From an uncultured Granulosicoccaceae bacterium (GTDB lineage: Bacteria > Pseudomonadota > Gammaproteobacteria > Granulosicoccales > Granulosicoccaceae), in NCBI GenBank assembly GCA_937922945.1, contig CAKZUP010000045.1, forward strand, positions 1 to 63,840: 63,840 nt of DNA, read 5' to 3'. The translations under genes were made by a program, and so were the position numbers. The notes under the pieces are model-generated. The model had not been told where the DNA came from. It did not search any database and saw only the letters and a program-made list of their open reading frames with translations. This document shows, piece after piece, positions 47,756 through 57,198 of this stretch. Numbering within the stretch: the first letter of the stretch is position 1; the number at the start of each line of letters is the position of its first letter.

Positions 47756-48442
47756 ATGAGCTTTCGCTATAACCATGGAGTCAACGTGTTCCTGATACAA
47801 CCCTTTCGTTACTTACTCTCAATTGTGTTTTTTGGATTGGCGATTATCGGTACAGCCTACTCGGCCTCAGCACACGCGGCCTCGGTATTGGTGGTGGGTG
47901 ATAGCCTCAGCGCAGCGTATGGTCTGGAGGAGTCTGAAGGTTGGGTGGCGCTGGCCAAAGAGGAACTCCACGCAGATTATCCCACGATAGAGATCGTCAA
48001 TGCCAGTATATCGGGAGACACAACCGAGGGTGCGCTGCGCAGATTACCTGCCGCATTAGCGCGATTCAACCCCGATGTCGTTATCATCGAACTGGGCGGC
48101 AACGACGGTTTACGCGGCTATCCAATTAAGAATATCGAAAGGAATCTGGTGAAATTAGCGCAGCTTGCCCAGCAAGCCGACGCTCAAGTACTCATCCTGG
48201 GTATGCGAATACCTTCAAACTACGGGCCGGCGTACACAGAAAAATTCGCACAGTCTTTCGCCAACGCTGCAAACGAAAGCCAATCGGAACTTGTGCCTTT
48301 TTTCCTGGAACCCATTGCGCTAGACACAAGTTATTTCTTACCAGATGGCATTCACCCCAACGCCGAAGCACAGCCGCTGTTAGTAGAACCTGTGTTGGAA
48401 AAGCTGCTACCCATGCTGGAGTCACTGAAGGTTACGCAGTAA
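47756..48442 (+). CDS. tesA: Periplasmic SGNH-fold thioesterase/arylesterase TesA
   Basis: TesA hydrolyses acyl-CoA, aryl esters and lysophospholipids in the periplasm. The 228-residue precursor has a signal peptide near residues 18-42 (LLSIVFFGLAIIGTAYSASAHA). The four SGNH blocks are VVGDSLSAAYG (Ser), NASISGDTTEGA (Gly), IIELGGNDGLRG (Asn) and PDGIHPNAEAQ (Asp-x-x-His). It is complete and divergent from ybbA. Confidence 0.95.
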   Translation: MSFRYNHGVNVFLIQPFRYLLSIVFFGLAIIGTAYSASAHAASVLVVGDSLSAAYGLEESEGWVALAKEELHADYPTIEIVNASISGDTTEGALRRLPAALARFNPDVVIIELGGNDGLRGYPIKNIERNLVKLAQLAQQADAQVLILGMRIPSNYGPAYTEKFAQSFANAANESQSELVPFFLEPIALDTSYFLPDGIHPNAEAQPLLVEPVLEKLLPMLESLKVTQ

Positions 48443-48449
48443 TGCTGCG

Positions 48450-49343
48450 TTAACCGTACAGTCTGTCTTCCAACGACCGGCCTTTAATAATGTGTCGATA
48501 AGGCCATGCGTTCTTTGCCAACATGGCCAGCAGGGCTTGATCAACGGCATGCCCCACCGTGTGTTGAATAAGGTAGTCGCCTTGCGCCTGACGTTGTACA
48601 TCGAGAACACCATTAAGCTTTAAGCATTCACGCTTGAACTGCTCTTCTGATACCGAAGGTAATCGTATGGTGAGATAACCCTCATCGGCTGAGGCATCTA
48701 TCGGACCCGACTCCAGCAATTTTCCAGAACTTAGATAAACAACACTACTGCAGAGTTTTTCCAGCTCGTCTAAGTTATGAGAGCTTATGACAAACGTTGC
48801 GTTCGACGATTCACTTCTAATAAGGTCACGAATAATCTTGACATTGGGCGGGTCGATACCTGCGGTGGGCTCATCGAGTAAAACCAGCTCTGGACTGCCA
48901 ATGAGTGTTTGCGCCAACGACACACGCTTCCGCATGCCATGACTCAGCTCACCCGGTTTCTTTGCACCAATGTCGCCAAGCTGAACCGTATCAAGCACTC
49001 GCTGAACTTCTTGTCTGGCATCTGATCCGCCAAAGCCCTGCAGCTTTGCTAACAGTCGCAACTGACGCTGAATAGAAAAACGTGGATCGAGATGGGCATC
49101 TTGTGGAAGCGCTGCAAGTTTGCCATTCAATGCACTACTACCCACTGGATGCCCTAATATCGTTGCAGTGCCCGCACTTGCGCGTATATAACCGCACAAC
49201 AAACTGAACAAGGTTGTCTTGCCCGCACCGTTCGGACCAATTAGTGCGATGGGTTCTCCAGACTCTAATGATAAATCGAGAGAGTCAAGCGCTGTAACAC
49301 TGCCATAGTGTTTCGATAAGCCGTTTGTGGTTATGACGTTCAC
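48450..49343 (-). CDS. ABC transporter ATP-binding protein, ABC-2 export type
   Basis: The 297-residue ATPase has Walker A IGPNGAGKTTLFSLLCGYI, signature LSHGMRKRVSLAQTL and Walker B LVLLDEPTAGIDPPN, then about 90 extra residues typical of exporters of the NatA/NosF class. It overlaps the permease gene start by four bases and so forms one transporter with it. It is the last gene of a patatin-thioesterase-permease-ATPase run. A link to the ATPase missing from the PQQ island cannot be excluded, but distance and context favour a separate role. Confidence 0.9.
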   Translation of the reverse strand: MNVITTNGLSKHYGSVTALDSLDLSLESGEPIALIGPNGAGKTTLFSLLCGYIRASAGTATILGHPVGSSALNGKLAALPQDAHLDPRFSIQRQLRLLAKLQGFGGSDARQEVQRVLDTVQLGDIGAKKPGELSHGMRKRVSLAQTLIGSPELVLLDEPTAGIDPPNVKIIRDLIRSESSNATFVISSHNLDELEKLCSSVVYLSSGKLLESGPIDASADEGYLTIRLPSVSEEQFKRECLKLNGVLDVQRQAQGDYLIQHTVGHAVDQALLAMLAKNAWPYRHIIKGRSLEDRLYG

Positions 49344-50143
49344 AGATCACTCCTGTTCATCGCAAACCAGCCAAGTCCAAGCAACACCACCGTATGCAGC
49401 AACGGTATGGGTGCAAGGTTTAGCGTATCCCATCCACTCAGACGTACCAGACTTCCCAGCTGGGAACCGGGCAGCACCCAATCCAGAATCGGAAACGGGC
49501 CAAAATTATTTTGTACATACCCGAGCACAAACCACAACACTATCCAGCCGATAATCGCAAACAAAGTGGCCTGCTTTGCCGATTGCGCAATCACCGATAC
49601 CAAAGCCATCAACGCAACGTAGGGCATTAGCACTAACGCCATATTCACAAACACGACAGGTACTTCCGGCAGTGCGTCTGTCAGACTCTCAGCGGAGTGA
49701 TAACCAATTAGCGCCAGCACGGATGCCATTGTTACAATAATAATGAATAGCTGAATCAGATATTGTCCAATGAAACGTCCAAAGAAAACCGAGGTTCGGC
49801 TGGCACGCAGAATCAGAAAACGCAAGGTACCGCGAGCTTTATCGGAAGCGATCTGATCGGCCGCCGATATCATGGTAAAAAACGGAAGCACGTACAACGC
49901 AAACGCCCAATAAAGCGCCATCTCGGTTGATTGCCAATTATTTAACGCGTTGGCGCCAAATCGGGCCAGCAAAGAACCCAGCACCAACCCCACTTCCTGA
50001 GAGGAAATATACCGCGCCGCAGGTGCGATAACATACATAAGGAAAATCGCCCAGATAAGTGCGAACGCGATTATGGCGATCCAGCCTCGTTTCGACAGAA
50101 ACAAGCGTGCCCACTCGTTCAGCGCAATGCTAATTACTGACAT
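49340..50143 (-). CDS. ABC-2 type transporter permease
   Basis: The 267-residue protein has six hydrophobic helices, among them IAIIAFALIWAIFLMYVIA, MALYWAFALYVLPFFTMIS and LFAIIGWIVLWFVLGYVQ. The cytoplasmic SDKARGTLRFLILRASRTSVFFGRFIGQYL after the second helix is typical of ABC-2 permeases of the NosY kind. It starts three bases after the thioesterase gene ends and overlaps the ATPase start as ATGA. The substrate is unknown; lipid context is suggested by its neighbours. Confidence 0.88.
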   Translation of the reverse strand: MSVISIALNEWARLFLSKRGWIAIIAFALIWAIFLMYVIAPAARYISSQEVGLVLGSLLARFGANALNNWQSTEMALYWAFALYVLPFFTMISAADQIASDKARGTLRFLILRASRTSVFFGRFIGQYLIQLFIIIVTMASVLALIGYHSAESLTDALPEVPVVFVNMALVLMPYVALMALVSVIAQSAKQATLFAIIGWIVLWFVLGYVQNNFGPFPILDWVLPGSQLGSLVRLSGWDTLNLAPIPLLHTVVLLGLGWFAMNRSDL

Positions 50144-50146
50144 GCG

Positions 50147-50677
50147 TTACGTTAGCTCCAGATTCATTTGTCGATTGCTGCTAATCCAGGTTGCAATCCA
50201 GTCGGGTAACGGGTGATTGTCATCCTCGATTTCTAACAAGTCGAGTATTTGCTTGGGCGCTACTGAGCCACCCCTCTTTGACAGGAACCTTGCATCCACA
50301 ACTGCTTTAGCAACCAGTTTATCTTCGGAAATAAATACCTGCTCCAGATAAATTGAGCGCTCGTCCCAGCCCACAACTCGTGTGCGAATAGTAAACCGTT
50401 GGAATAAGGTTAAAGAGCGTTTAAACCGGATGGTTTCAGCGGCAGCAACCGGATACCACCCCTGCTTTTTTATTTTCTTGAATGCATTGCTTCTTAACAG
50501 TAAGTCGGTTCGGCCTAAGTCCATTAAGGTCAGATAGACACCGTTATTTACGTGCAATAGTGCGTCAAGATCGTTGGGTAACACACGAAAATGTGTATCG
50601 ACTGGGCCAAGCATAGAACATCGGGATCGCCTTGACTGGGTGAGGATTAACCAGATCAACCGAAAATAAAGTTTCAT
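50147..50677 (-). CDS. Hotdog-fold acyl-CoA thioesterase family protein
   Basis: The 176-residue protein has the 4HBT/THEM6-type sequence DTHFRVLPNDLDALLHVNNGVYLTLMDLGRTDLLLR, then IRFKRSLTLFQRFTIRTRVVGWDERSIYLEQ, which are the strands of a hotdog fold. The Asp/His/Asn block probably forms the active site. A short hydrophobic N-terminus (YFRLIWLIL) may attach it to the membrane. It overlaps the patatin gene by four bases, and the permease follows three bases later, so acyl-group chemistry linked to the transporter is plausible. Confidence 0.85.
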   Translation of the reverse strand: MKLYFRLIWLILTQSRRSRCSMLGPVDTHFRVLPNDLDALLHVNNGVYLTLMDLGRTDLLLRSNAFKKIKKQGWYPVAAAETIRFKRSLTLFQRFTIRTRVVGWDERSIYLEQVFISEDKLVAKAVVDARFLSKRGGSVAPKQILDLLEIEDDNHPLPDWIATWISSNRQMNLELT

Positions 50678-51657
50678 GTAGACATAGAGGCAATTTCAGG
50701 TTCACTCAGTTTACGCAAGTTCGACCTATTTTGCTGCGACAGCCATTGTTGAATATTATCTACCGCAAGCGTGCCCGAATTGAATCCAACTTCATAGTCA
50801 TAGACGATGGATTCTGACTTGCTGCCAAACGCGTGACTGCGCAAGCTTTGCTCGGGAGCAATTTGCATAATGCTTACGCCCTCGGGTGGGCTGTGAATGG
50901 TATGAAGTGCATCGGTGTAGGCTTTATCATGCACGTTAACCATTTTTCTGATGATTCCCGGCACCGCACGCCGCACCGGCAATGCATCGATACGTTGACG
51001 CCAGCTTGAATGCATGACTTGCGCGCCAACGGTTCGCACCACAACGATATTTTTCGCACCCATGGCTATGGCTTTGTGCACCGGTAGCGGATCGGCGATA
51101 CCCCCATCAACCAGCAATTGTTGCTGTACTTCAACAGGTGCCTTATACAAAAAAGGCACGGCGCTGGATGCTTTCAAATAGTGAACAACGTTCTGCCTGT
51201 TCGGGTTCAAATATACAGGCACGAGTGTATCGCGATTGGTTGCAACAAACCGCAATTGGCGATGCTTTTGGATTGACGATAGCCGTTGATAGGGCAATCG
51301 GTATTCGGGGTTGTTTAGGGTGGTTTCGAAATAGTGGTCTAAATCGATAACCCCACGCGATCCCAACCACCGATATGGAACAAAAAATCCTGGTGCTGCG
51401 GTAAGCTCTGTGATGGCACGTTTCGCATAGCCCTGCTCACCGAGAAAAAAACTCAATAAATTTTGTGCTCCTGCGGAAACGCCCAAACCGATTTGAAACG
51501 GATTAAACTGCTGCGACAAAAATCCATCGAGTACGCCTGCGGTAAAGATGCCACGCTGGCCTCCGCCTTCAGCTACCACCGCCACGTCTGCAAGCGGCAT
51601 GCTATAACGATTCCACGCCGGTTCGCTATTGCTGTTTGGTGATAGGTTATCGCTCAT
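50674..51657 (-). CDS. Patatin-like phospholipase
   Basis: The 327-residue protein has the patatin oxyanion glycine run VAEGGGQRGIFTAGVLDGF (29-46), the nucleophile elbow GLGVSAGAQ with Ser61, and the partner Asp in LLVDGGIADPLPVHKA. Patatin proteins hydrolyse acyl esters of lipids. No signal peptide is seen, so it is probably cytosolic or attached to the inner membrane. It is the first gene of a four-gene minus-strand run in which neighbouring genes overlap or nearly touch. Confidence 0.92.
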   Translation of the reverse strand: MSDNLSPNSNSEPAWNRYSMPLADVAVVAEGGGQRGIFTAGVLDGFLSQQFNPFQIGLGVSAGAQNLLSFFLGEQGYAKRAITELTAAPGFFVPYRWLGSRGVIDLDHYFETTLNNPEYRLPYQRLSSIQKHRQLRFVATNRDTLVPVYLNPNRQNVVHYLKASSAVPFLYKAPVEVQQQLLVDGGIADPLPVHKAIAMGAKNIVVVRTVGAQVMHSSWRQRIDALPVRRAVPGIIRKMVNVHDKAYTDALHTIHSPPEGVSIMQIAPEQSLRSHAFGSKSESIVYDYEVGFNSGTLAVDNIQQWLSQQNRSNLRKLSEPEIASMST

Positions 51658-51959
51658 GGCTCTACTCGCTGTACATAAGTCTTCACGCGTTAGTGGTCAC
51701 ACAGTTATCACAATAACCGCTTTTGAAGAAGCTGTAACTACTACCATTTTTATTGCGACACCATAGCCATATTACCTTTCAGCCTTCATCAATTCACCTA
51801 CTCTATTCAGCTAACTGCATTGCATGAGTGGACTAAACAACGACTGGTTCAAAGCCCCGGCAATCACACTATCCGTCTTTAACGTGCGTTACTGAAATTG
51901 TGCACTTGTCAACAAAGCCTTCCTCGCAGCTTGTTTAGCATGTCCGCGAGGAGGATTTG
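51658..51959. other. Divergent intergenic region patatin/secreted protein
   Basis: About 300 AT-rich bases between divergent genes. Directly before the plus-strand gene is GAGGAGG, an exceptionally strong ribosome site. TTGTCA at 51907-51912 could be a -35 element but lacks a good -10. No RNA gene was seen. Confidence 0.45.
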
Positions 51960-52655
51960 ATGAACATTCAGCAATACGGAAAATTAACGCTGGCCGTGAC
52001 CCTGTTCGGTGCACTGTCTTCGCAAGCGTACGCCAATGGTTGTGGCGATGAGTCGCCATTGAAGCGTGAGTTGGGTAATGACTACTACAATCTGGACTAT
52101 GCACCAGATGCTCAGCGCGTGCTCGATGATGATGCAATTGAAGCTCTGTTCCACAACACCGAATGGCGTTCAGGACATGGGAAGCGCTATAAGTGCTTTG
52201 GCGATGATGCAACCCACAGAATAAATCCAACCACATTTTTACTCGAAGACATTGAGCGAATTAACACGCTGAATGGACAGATGCAACTAACGGCTTGGGA
52301 AAATTCGAATCGCAAAGTTGCCTCCTCTACGTTATACATCGCAGAAGCCCAGCAATGGCTGCGCGGACCAAATAACAACTACACCAGCTCCCAGCTTCTC
52401 AGACGCAGAAATTTAACCGTTCGGGAATCTCAGTTCTATCCAGCCAGTATCGATCTGGGCTTAAGTCAACAACTGGAAAACAGATCTGATTTATGGCCAT
52501 TCAAGGCAAACGGCCATGATTATTATACAGGCGGTAGTTACATCGTAGAAATTACCACAAGCGTGCAGGCCCAGGCATCCGGGCTAGTGGTGACTCAATC
52601 GTACTATATCAACGGATACAAAGGCGAGTGGTTTACCTGGACGCTGGAAGGCTAG
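51960..52655 (+). CDS. Secreted protein of unknown function
   Basis: The ATG at 51960 follows GAGGAGG at six bases and gives 231 residues with a clear signal peptide (MNIQQYGKLTLAVTLFGALSSQAYA, cut before NGCGDES). The mature part is rich in Asn, Tyr, Trp and charged residues and appears mostly beta, with three Cys (CG near the start and KCF), and ends in YKGEWFTWTLEG. I do not recognise a family. It stands alone, divergent from the patatin operon and convergent with lysS. The strong ribosome site suggests it can be made in quantity. Confidence 0.75.
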   Translation: MNIQQYGKLTLAVTLFGALSSQAYANGCGDESPLKRELGNDYYNLDYAPDAQRVLDDDAIEALFHNTEWRSGHGKRYKCFGDDATHRINPTTFLLEDIERINTLNGQMQLTAWENSNRKVASSTLYIAEAQQWLRGPNNNYTSSQLLRRRNLTVRESQFYPASIDLGLSQQLENRSDLWPFKANGHDYYTGGSYIVEITTSVQAQASGLVVTQSYYINGYKGEWFTWTLEG

Positions 52656-52686
52656 GCATCCAGCACGAACTCACCCAGTGTGCGGC

Positions 52687-54177
52687 CTAGGCTTCAGGCC
52701 GCATATGCGGAAACAATACAACATCTCGAATCGTTGGCGAGGCCGTTAGCAGCATAACCAACCGATCTATACCAATACCCTCACCGGCGGTTGGCGGCAT
52801 TCCGTATTCCAACGCACGCACGTAGTCCGCGTCGTAATGCATCGCCTCTTCATCTCCGGCATCTTTATCAGCAACTTGAGCTTTAAAACGTTCAGCCTGA
52901 TCTTCGGCATCATTAAGCTCGGAAAAACCGTTTGCCAGTTCGCGGCCACCGACAAACAACTCAAAGCGATCTGTCACTGAAGGATCATCATCGTTGCGGC
53001 GTGACAACGGTGACACTTCGGTTGGGTACAGCGTAATGAACGTTGGATCGTGTAGCTTTTCTTCCACTGTCGCTTCAAAAATCTCGGTTTGTATTTTTCC
53101 CAAACCCCAATTAGGCTTAACGTCAATGTGTAAAGACTTCGCGAACGCTGTTGCTTGATCTATATCGGCCAGCGCATCGGCAGTAACGTTATCGTTATAC
53201 TTGAGTATGGAATCAAACAGACTGAGTCGAGTGAACGGCTTGCCGAAGTCGAACGTACCCTCGCCGTCTTCTGTGGGTATAAGCATATTGCCAACCACAT
53301 TCTCAGCAAGGCCACGAAACATCTCTTCGGTGAGATCCATCAAGTGTTCGTATGTGGCGTAGGCCTGATAAAACTCAAGCATGGTGAATTCCGGGTTATG
53401 CCGTGTGCTTAAACCTTCGTTACGAAAGTTTCGGTTGATTTCAAACACGCGTTCAAAGCCGCCCACGACCAGACGCTTCAGATACAACTCTGGCGCGATA
53501 CGTAAAAACAATTCCATATCCAGCGCGTTATGATGAGTCACAAACGGTCGCGCTGCCGCCCCACCAGGTATCACTTGCATCATAGGGGTTTCAACTTCGA
53601 GAAATTCACGCTCAATAAGAAACTGCCGGATATAACCGACAACAGCTGTGCGCATACGAAAAGTTGCGCGAGTCTCTTCGTTCATAATCAGATCGACATA
53701 GCGTTGCCGGTAACGCGTTTCCTGATCGCTTAAGCCATGAAATTTTTCAGGCAGTGGTCGCAGCGACTTCGTGAGCAGATGCAACTGACTCACCTTCACG
53801 CTCAGTTCACCGGTTTTTGTGATAAACAACGTACCCTCAGCACCAACAATGTCGCCAATGTCCCAGGCTTTAAAATCAGCATAAGCGTCTTCACCCAATT
53901 GTTCGCGTTGAACAAACAGCTGAATATTGCCACTGACATCGCGCAAGCCTGCAAAGCTTGCCTTGCCCATAATGCGGCGCGACATCATGCGCCCGGCAAT
54001 GCTCACCGGTATGCCTTCTTCAGCCAAAGCGTCTTTTTCCTTCACGCCGTGCTCGGCATGCAGTTGAGCGGCTTTGTGCGTTGGCTGATACTTGTTTGGA
54101 AAAGGGTTGCCCTGCTCGCGCATCGCAACCAGCTTCTCCCGACGTTGGGCTATTAATTGATTTTCGTCTTCACTCAT
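52687..54177 (-). CDS. lysS: Lysyl-tRNA synthetase, class II
   Basis: LysS charges tRNA-Lys. The 496-residue class IIb enzyme has an OB-fold anticodon domain ([25 protein letters not shown]), motif 1 around [18 protein letters not shown], motif 2 [27 protein letters not shown] and motif 3 [14 protein letters not shown]. It follows prfB, the usual prfB-lysS order in Gammaproteobacteria, with about 100 bases and a hairpin between them. Confidence 0.97.
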   Translation of the reverse strand: MSEDENQLIAQRREKLVAMREQGNPFPNKYQPTHKAAQLHAEHGVKEKDALAEEGIPVSIAGRMMSRRIMGKASFAGLRDVSGNIQLFVQREQLGEDAYADFKAWDIGDIVGAEGTLFITKTGELSVKVSQLHLLTKSLRPLPEKFHGLSDQETRYRQRYVDLIMNEETRATFRMRTAVVGYIRQFLIEREFLEVETPMMQVIPGGAAARPFVTHHNALDMELFLRIAPELYLKRLVVGGFERVFEINRNFRNEGLSTRHNPEFTMLEFYQAYATYEHLMDLTEEMFRGLAENVVGNMLIPTEDGEGTFDFGKPFTRLSLFDSILKYNDNVTADALADIDQATAFAKSLHIDVKPNWGLGKIQTEIFEATVEEKLHDPTFITLYPTEVSPLSRRNDDDPSVTDRFELFVGGRELANGFSELNDAEDQAERFKAQVADKDAGDEEAMHYDADYVRALEYGMPPTAGEGIGIDRLVMLLTASPTIRDVVLFPHMRPEA

Positions 54178-54238
54178 GATCGGTATGTCTTAGTTCGCAA
54201 AGTCAGCATGCTGGCTGAGCGAGTGATGGTTCATTGTT

Positions 54239-54259
54239 CATTCACCGGTTCGGTGAATG
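54239..54259. other. Perfect stem-loop between prfB and lysS
   Basis: CATTCACCG (54239-54247) pairs with CGGTGAATG (54251-54259) around a three-base loop. No T-run follows on either strand, so it is not a standard terminator. It lies 61 bases before the lysS start on the transcript and may affect mRNA processing or lysS expression. Confidence 0.45.
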
Positions 54260-54274
54260 GCTAACCGGGTGAAA

Positions 54275-55373
54275 TTAAAGCCCGGCTTTTAAACTTTCTT
54301 TTAAAAACTGGTTAAGGTCGCCGTCGAGAACTGCCTGCGTATTGCTGGTTTCAACATTGGTGCGTAAATCTTTTATTCGCGACTGATCGAGAACATAGGA
54401 ACGAATCTGACTACCCCAGCCAATATCTGACTTACCATCTTCAACGGCTTGCTGATCACCACTGCGCCTCATCAATTCAGCCTCATACAATTTTGATTTC
54501 AACTGCTTCATTGCCGTCGCTTTATTCTTATGCTGAGACCGATCGTTCTGACATTGCACAACGATGCCAGAGGGGCCATGCGTGATTCTTACCGCTGATT
54601 CGGTTCGGTTAACGTGCTGGCCACCTGCACCACTTGCACGATAAACATCGATGCGCAAATCGGCTGGGTTTATGTCGATATCAATATCATCGTCTATTTC
54701 AGGCGCAACAAACACACCAGCGAATGATGTGTGGCGTCGACTGCCGGAATCGAATGGGCTCTTGCGCACCAATCGATGTACACCGGTTTCTGTGCGCAAC
54801 CAACCGAATGCGTACTCGCCTTCAAATCGAATGGTGGCTGATTTTATACCGGCAACATCGCCAGGAGATACTTCAATTAGTTCGGTTTTAAAGCCCTCGC
54901 GTTCACCCCAACGCAAAAACATCCGCAACAGCATTTCCGCCCAATCTTGCGCTTCGGTGCCGCCACTACCGGACTGAATATCCAAGAACGCATTCGCCGC
55001 ATCGTTGTCGCCTGCGAACATTCGCCGAAACTCAAGCCCCGCGACACGGTCTTCATAATTGGCAAGATCAGCGATGACTGCATTGAGCGTTTCTTCGTCT
55101 GCTTCATCACGCGCCATTTCCAGTAAATCGACGGCATCACCTAAACCGGCATCGAGCGTATCAAATACGTCTAGCGTATCTTGCAAAGAGGCTCGCTGTT
55201 GTCCCAGTTTCTGTGCACGCTCCTGATCAGACCAGACATCAGGATTTTCAAGCTCGAGAAGAATTTCTTCTAATTGCTCTTTTTTGCCTTGGTAGTCAAA
55301 GATACCCCCGAAGGGAATCGGCACGCGCGCGCAGGTCTTCAATATGCAATACGTGGGGAGCAATTTCGATCAT
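54275..55373 (-). CDS. prfB: Peptide chain release factor 2 with programmed +1 frameshift
   Basis: RF2 ends translation at UGA and UAA. Reading starts at ATG 55373 with 25 codons (MIEIAPH to LRGYL), then an in-frame TGA at 55298-55296. The site reads CGG GGG TAT CTT TGA C, as in Escherichia coli apart from one base, so a +1 shift at CTT continues into [13 protein letters not shown]. The full product is 365 residues, the normal RF2 length. The main part has SPF ([16 protein letters not shown]) for stop recognition and [18 protein letters not shown] for peptide release. A continuous frame can be opened from 55363 but its N-terminus does not match the family. Confidence 0.95.
55295..55310 (-). 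promoter_or_regulatory. prfB autoregulatory frameshift site
   Basis: On the minus strand CGGGGGTATCTTTGAC combines an internal Shine-Dalgarno-like GGGGG, the slippery CTT and the UGA stop followed by C. When RF2 is scarce, the ribosome stalls at UGA and shifts +1, making more RF2. The arrangement equals the established Escherichia coli site. Confidence 0.93.
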
Positions 55374-55452
55374 GGTGAAACGGTCTTGTATTTGAAGTTT
55401 AGCCGTCAAGTTTAGCGCAATTGAGCTGTATTTATCTGTCTATATGGCCTGC

Positions 55453-57198
55453 TTATGCAGTCTCAGTGTAGAGCTGGACGTGCCGCACCAGCAGCTGCAA
55501 ACTCTGATTCCCACGATAATGATTCACCGACAACGCATAAACAATATGCACGACATCGCCTGTATGGAAGCAATCGGCCTGATTGAAGGCGATGGCTTCA
55601 TAAATATCTCCATAATCCTCTTGGCCAGCCTCCGGGCTCGACCTTAAGCGAAGTTTCAAGTGCCCTGTACCTACCGAACGGGTGCTTTCGACAATGAATA
55701 CATCGTCGAATTGAGGTGCGGGAAACTCCTGCCCCCAAGGCGCTATTTCGCTAATAAGTTGTGCATTGAACAAGGTGCGATCAGCATCGCGCAGTCCACC
55801 ATCGCTGAGTAACTCCCGGCCCGGGAGCTCACCATCCAATACCCGCTTTACTTCAGCAGTAAACGCCTCGCTAAACTCACTGAACCGTGAACGCGGCAAC
55901 GACAGACCAGCAGCCATGGCATGCCCACCAAATTTTTCAATTAAATCAGGATTATGCGTGGCAACCGCATCGAGCACATCGCGAATATGCACACCGGGTA
56001 TTGACCTCGCCGAACCCTTTATCGATTGATCTCCATCTGCGGCAAACACCACGACTGGTTTATTTAGCTGCTCTTTTAACCTTCCTGCAACAATGCCGAT
56101 AACGCCTTGGTGCCAGCTTTCATTGAATAAGACCACGCCAAAACCAACACTTGCAGCTTCCGACAAAAGCGCTTCCTGAGCCAGTATCGACTCGGCTTCC
56201 TCGCGCATTTTCTGCTCAATGCCTCTGCGCTGCTGATTCAGCGTATCGAGCTCAGTTGCAAGCGTTAAAGCCTGCGCATCGTTATCACTTAACAAGCACT
56301 CTATGCCACGCGTCATGTCATCCAGTCTGCCCGCGGCATTAAGTCTGGGTCCGAGTGCAAATCCGATATCGGCGGTGTTTATACGCTCGGGAACACGACC
56401 TGCCCGAGAAAGCAGCGCCAGCACGCCTGGCCGGGTAAACCCACGCCGAATGCGACGCAAGCCTTGCTCCACCAATGTGCGATTGATTTTATCCAGCGGT
56501 ACCACATCGGCTACCGTGCCTATGGCCACCAAATCAAGATAATCTGCTAGTTTCACCTCTTTTCCGACAAGCCCCTGGCTGTTGAGCCTGGCACGCAAGG
56601 CCAACAGCACATAAAAGCAAACACCGACACCGGCCAGATTTCCACTAGGAAAAGTCGCACCAGGGATATTGGGATTCACTAGAGCAACGGCGCGGGGCAG
56701 CACGGCTGGTGGTAAGTGATGATCGGTAATAATCACATCAACGCCGTGATCGCGTGCGCGCTCCACGCCGTCGACAGAGGCAACGCCATTATCGACGGTG
56801 ACGATAAGATCGGGTTGCGACTGCACCGCAACATCAACGATTGCTGGCGACAAGCCGTATCCATAGTCGAATCGGTTTGGTACCAGATAATCGATATGGT
56901 CATAACCCATCGCGGTTAAAGCCAATACCGCTAAACACGTGCTGGTCGCGCCATCACAATCGTAGTCGCCCACTATCATGATTTTCTGTTGTTCAAGCCG
57001 AGCTTGCAGCAAGCGTTCTACCGCTGCGTCAATGCCAAGCAACGAATCCGGTCGTGGTAAATCAGCCAGCGCAAAGTTCATTTCATCTGGCGTTTGTACA
57101 TCCCTTGCATTGAACAAGCGATTCACCAATGGGTTGTCGTGCAATTCGCGCAGGGGTGTCGGCAAAGTAGCACGCACTATGGAGACCGATACACTCAC
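55453..57198 (-). CDS. recJ: Single-stranded-DNA-specific exonuclease RecJ
   Basis: RecJ degrades single-stranded DNA 5' to 3' in recombination and mismatch repair. The 581-residue protein has the DHH-family motifs VGDYDCDGATST (motif I), VTVDNG, TDHHLPP (motif III) and LAGVGVC, a DHHA1 domain with KFGGHAMAAGLSL, and a C-terminal OB fold. It starts at GTG 57198, overlapping the RpfE-like stop as GTGA, so the two are coupled. Confidence 0.96.
   Translation of the reverse strand: MSVSVSIVRATLPTPLRELHDNPLVNRLFNARDVQTPDEMNFALADLPRPDSLLGIDAAVERLLQARLEQQKIMIVGDYDCDGATSTCLAVLALTAMGYDHIDYLVPNRFDYGYGLSPAIVDVAVQSQPDLIVTVDNGVASVDGVERARDHGVDVIITDHHLPPAVLPRAVALVNPNIPGATFPSGNLAGVGVCFYVLLALRARLNSQGLVGKEVKLADYLDLVAIGTVADVVPLDKINRTLVEQGLRRIRRGFTRPGVLALLSRAGRVPERINTADIGFALGPRLNAAGRLDDMTRGIECLLSDNDAQALTLATELDTLNQQRRGIEQKMREEAESILAQEALLSEAASVGFGVVLFNESWHQGVIGIVAGRLKEQLNKPVVVFAADGDQSIKGSARSIPGVHIRDVLDAVATHNPDLIEKFGGHAMAAGLSLPRSRFSEFSEAFTAEVKRVLDGELPGRELLSDGGLRDADRTLFNAQLISEIAPWGQEFPAPQFDDVFIVESTRSVGTGHLKLRLRSSPEAGQEDYGDIYEAIAFNQADCFHTGDVVHIVYALSVNHYRGNQSLQLLVRHVQLYTETA

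Noticed and set aside
47609..47800. 63-codon frame on the minus strand between tesA and ybbA
   Set aside because: It overlaps the tesA 5' end, lacks a ribosome site and matches no family; chance frame in AT-rich DNA is more likely.
48450..50143. nosFY copper-loading transporter of nitrous oxide reductase
   Set aside because: ATPase and permease resemble that class, but no nosZ, nosD or nosL is present and the operon partners are a patatin and a thioesterase.
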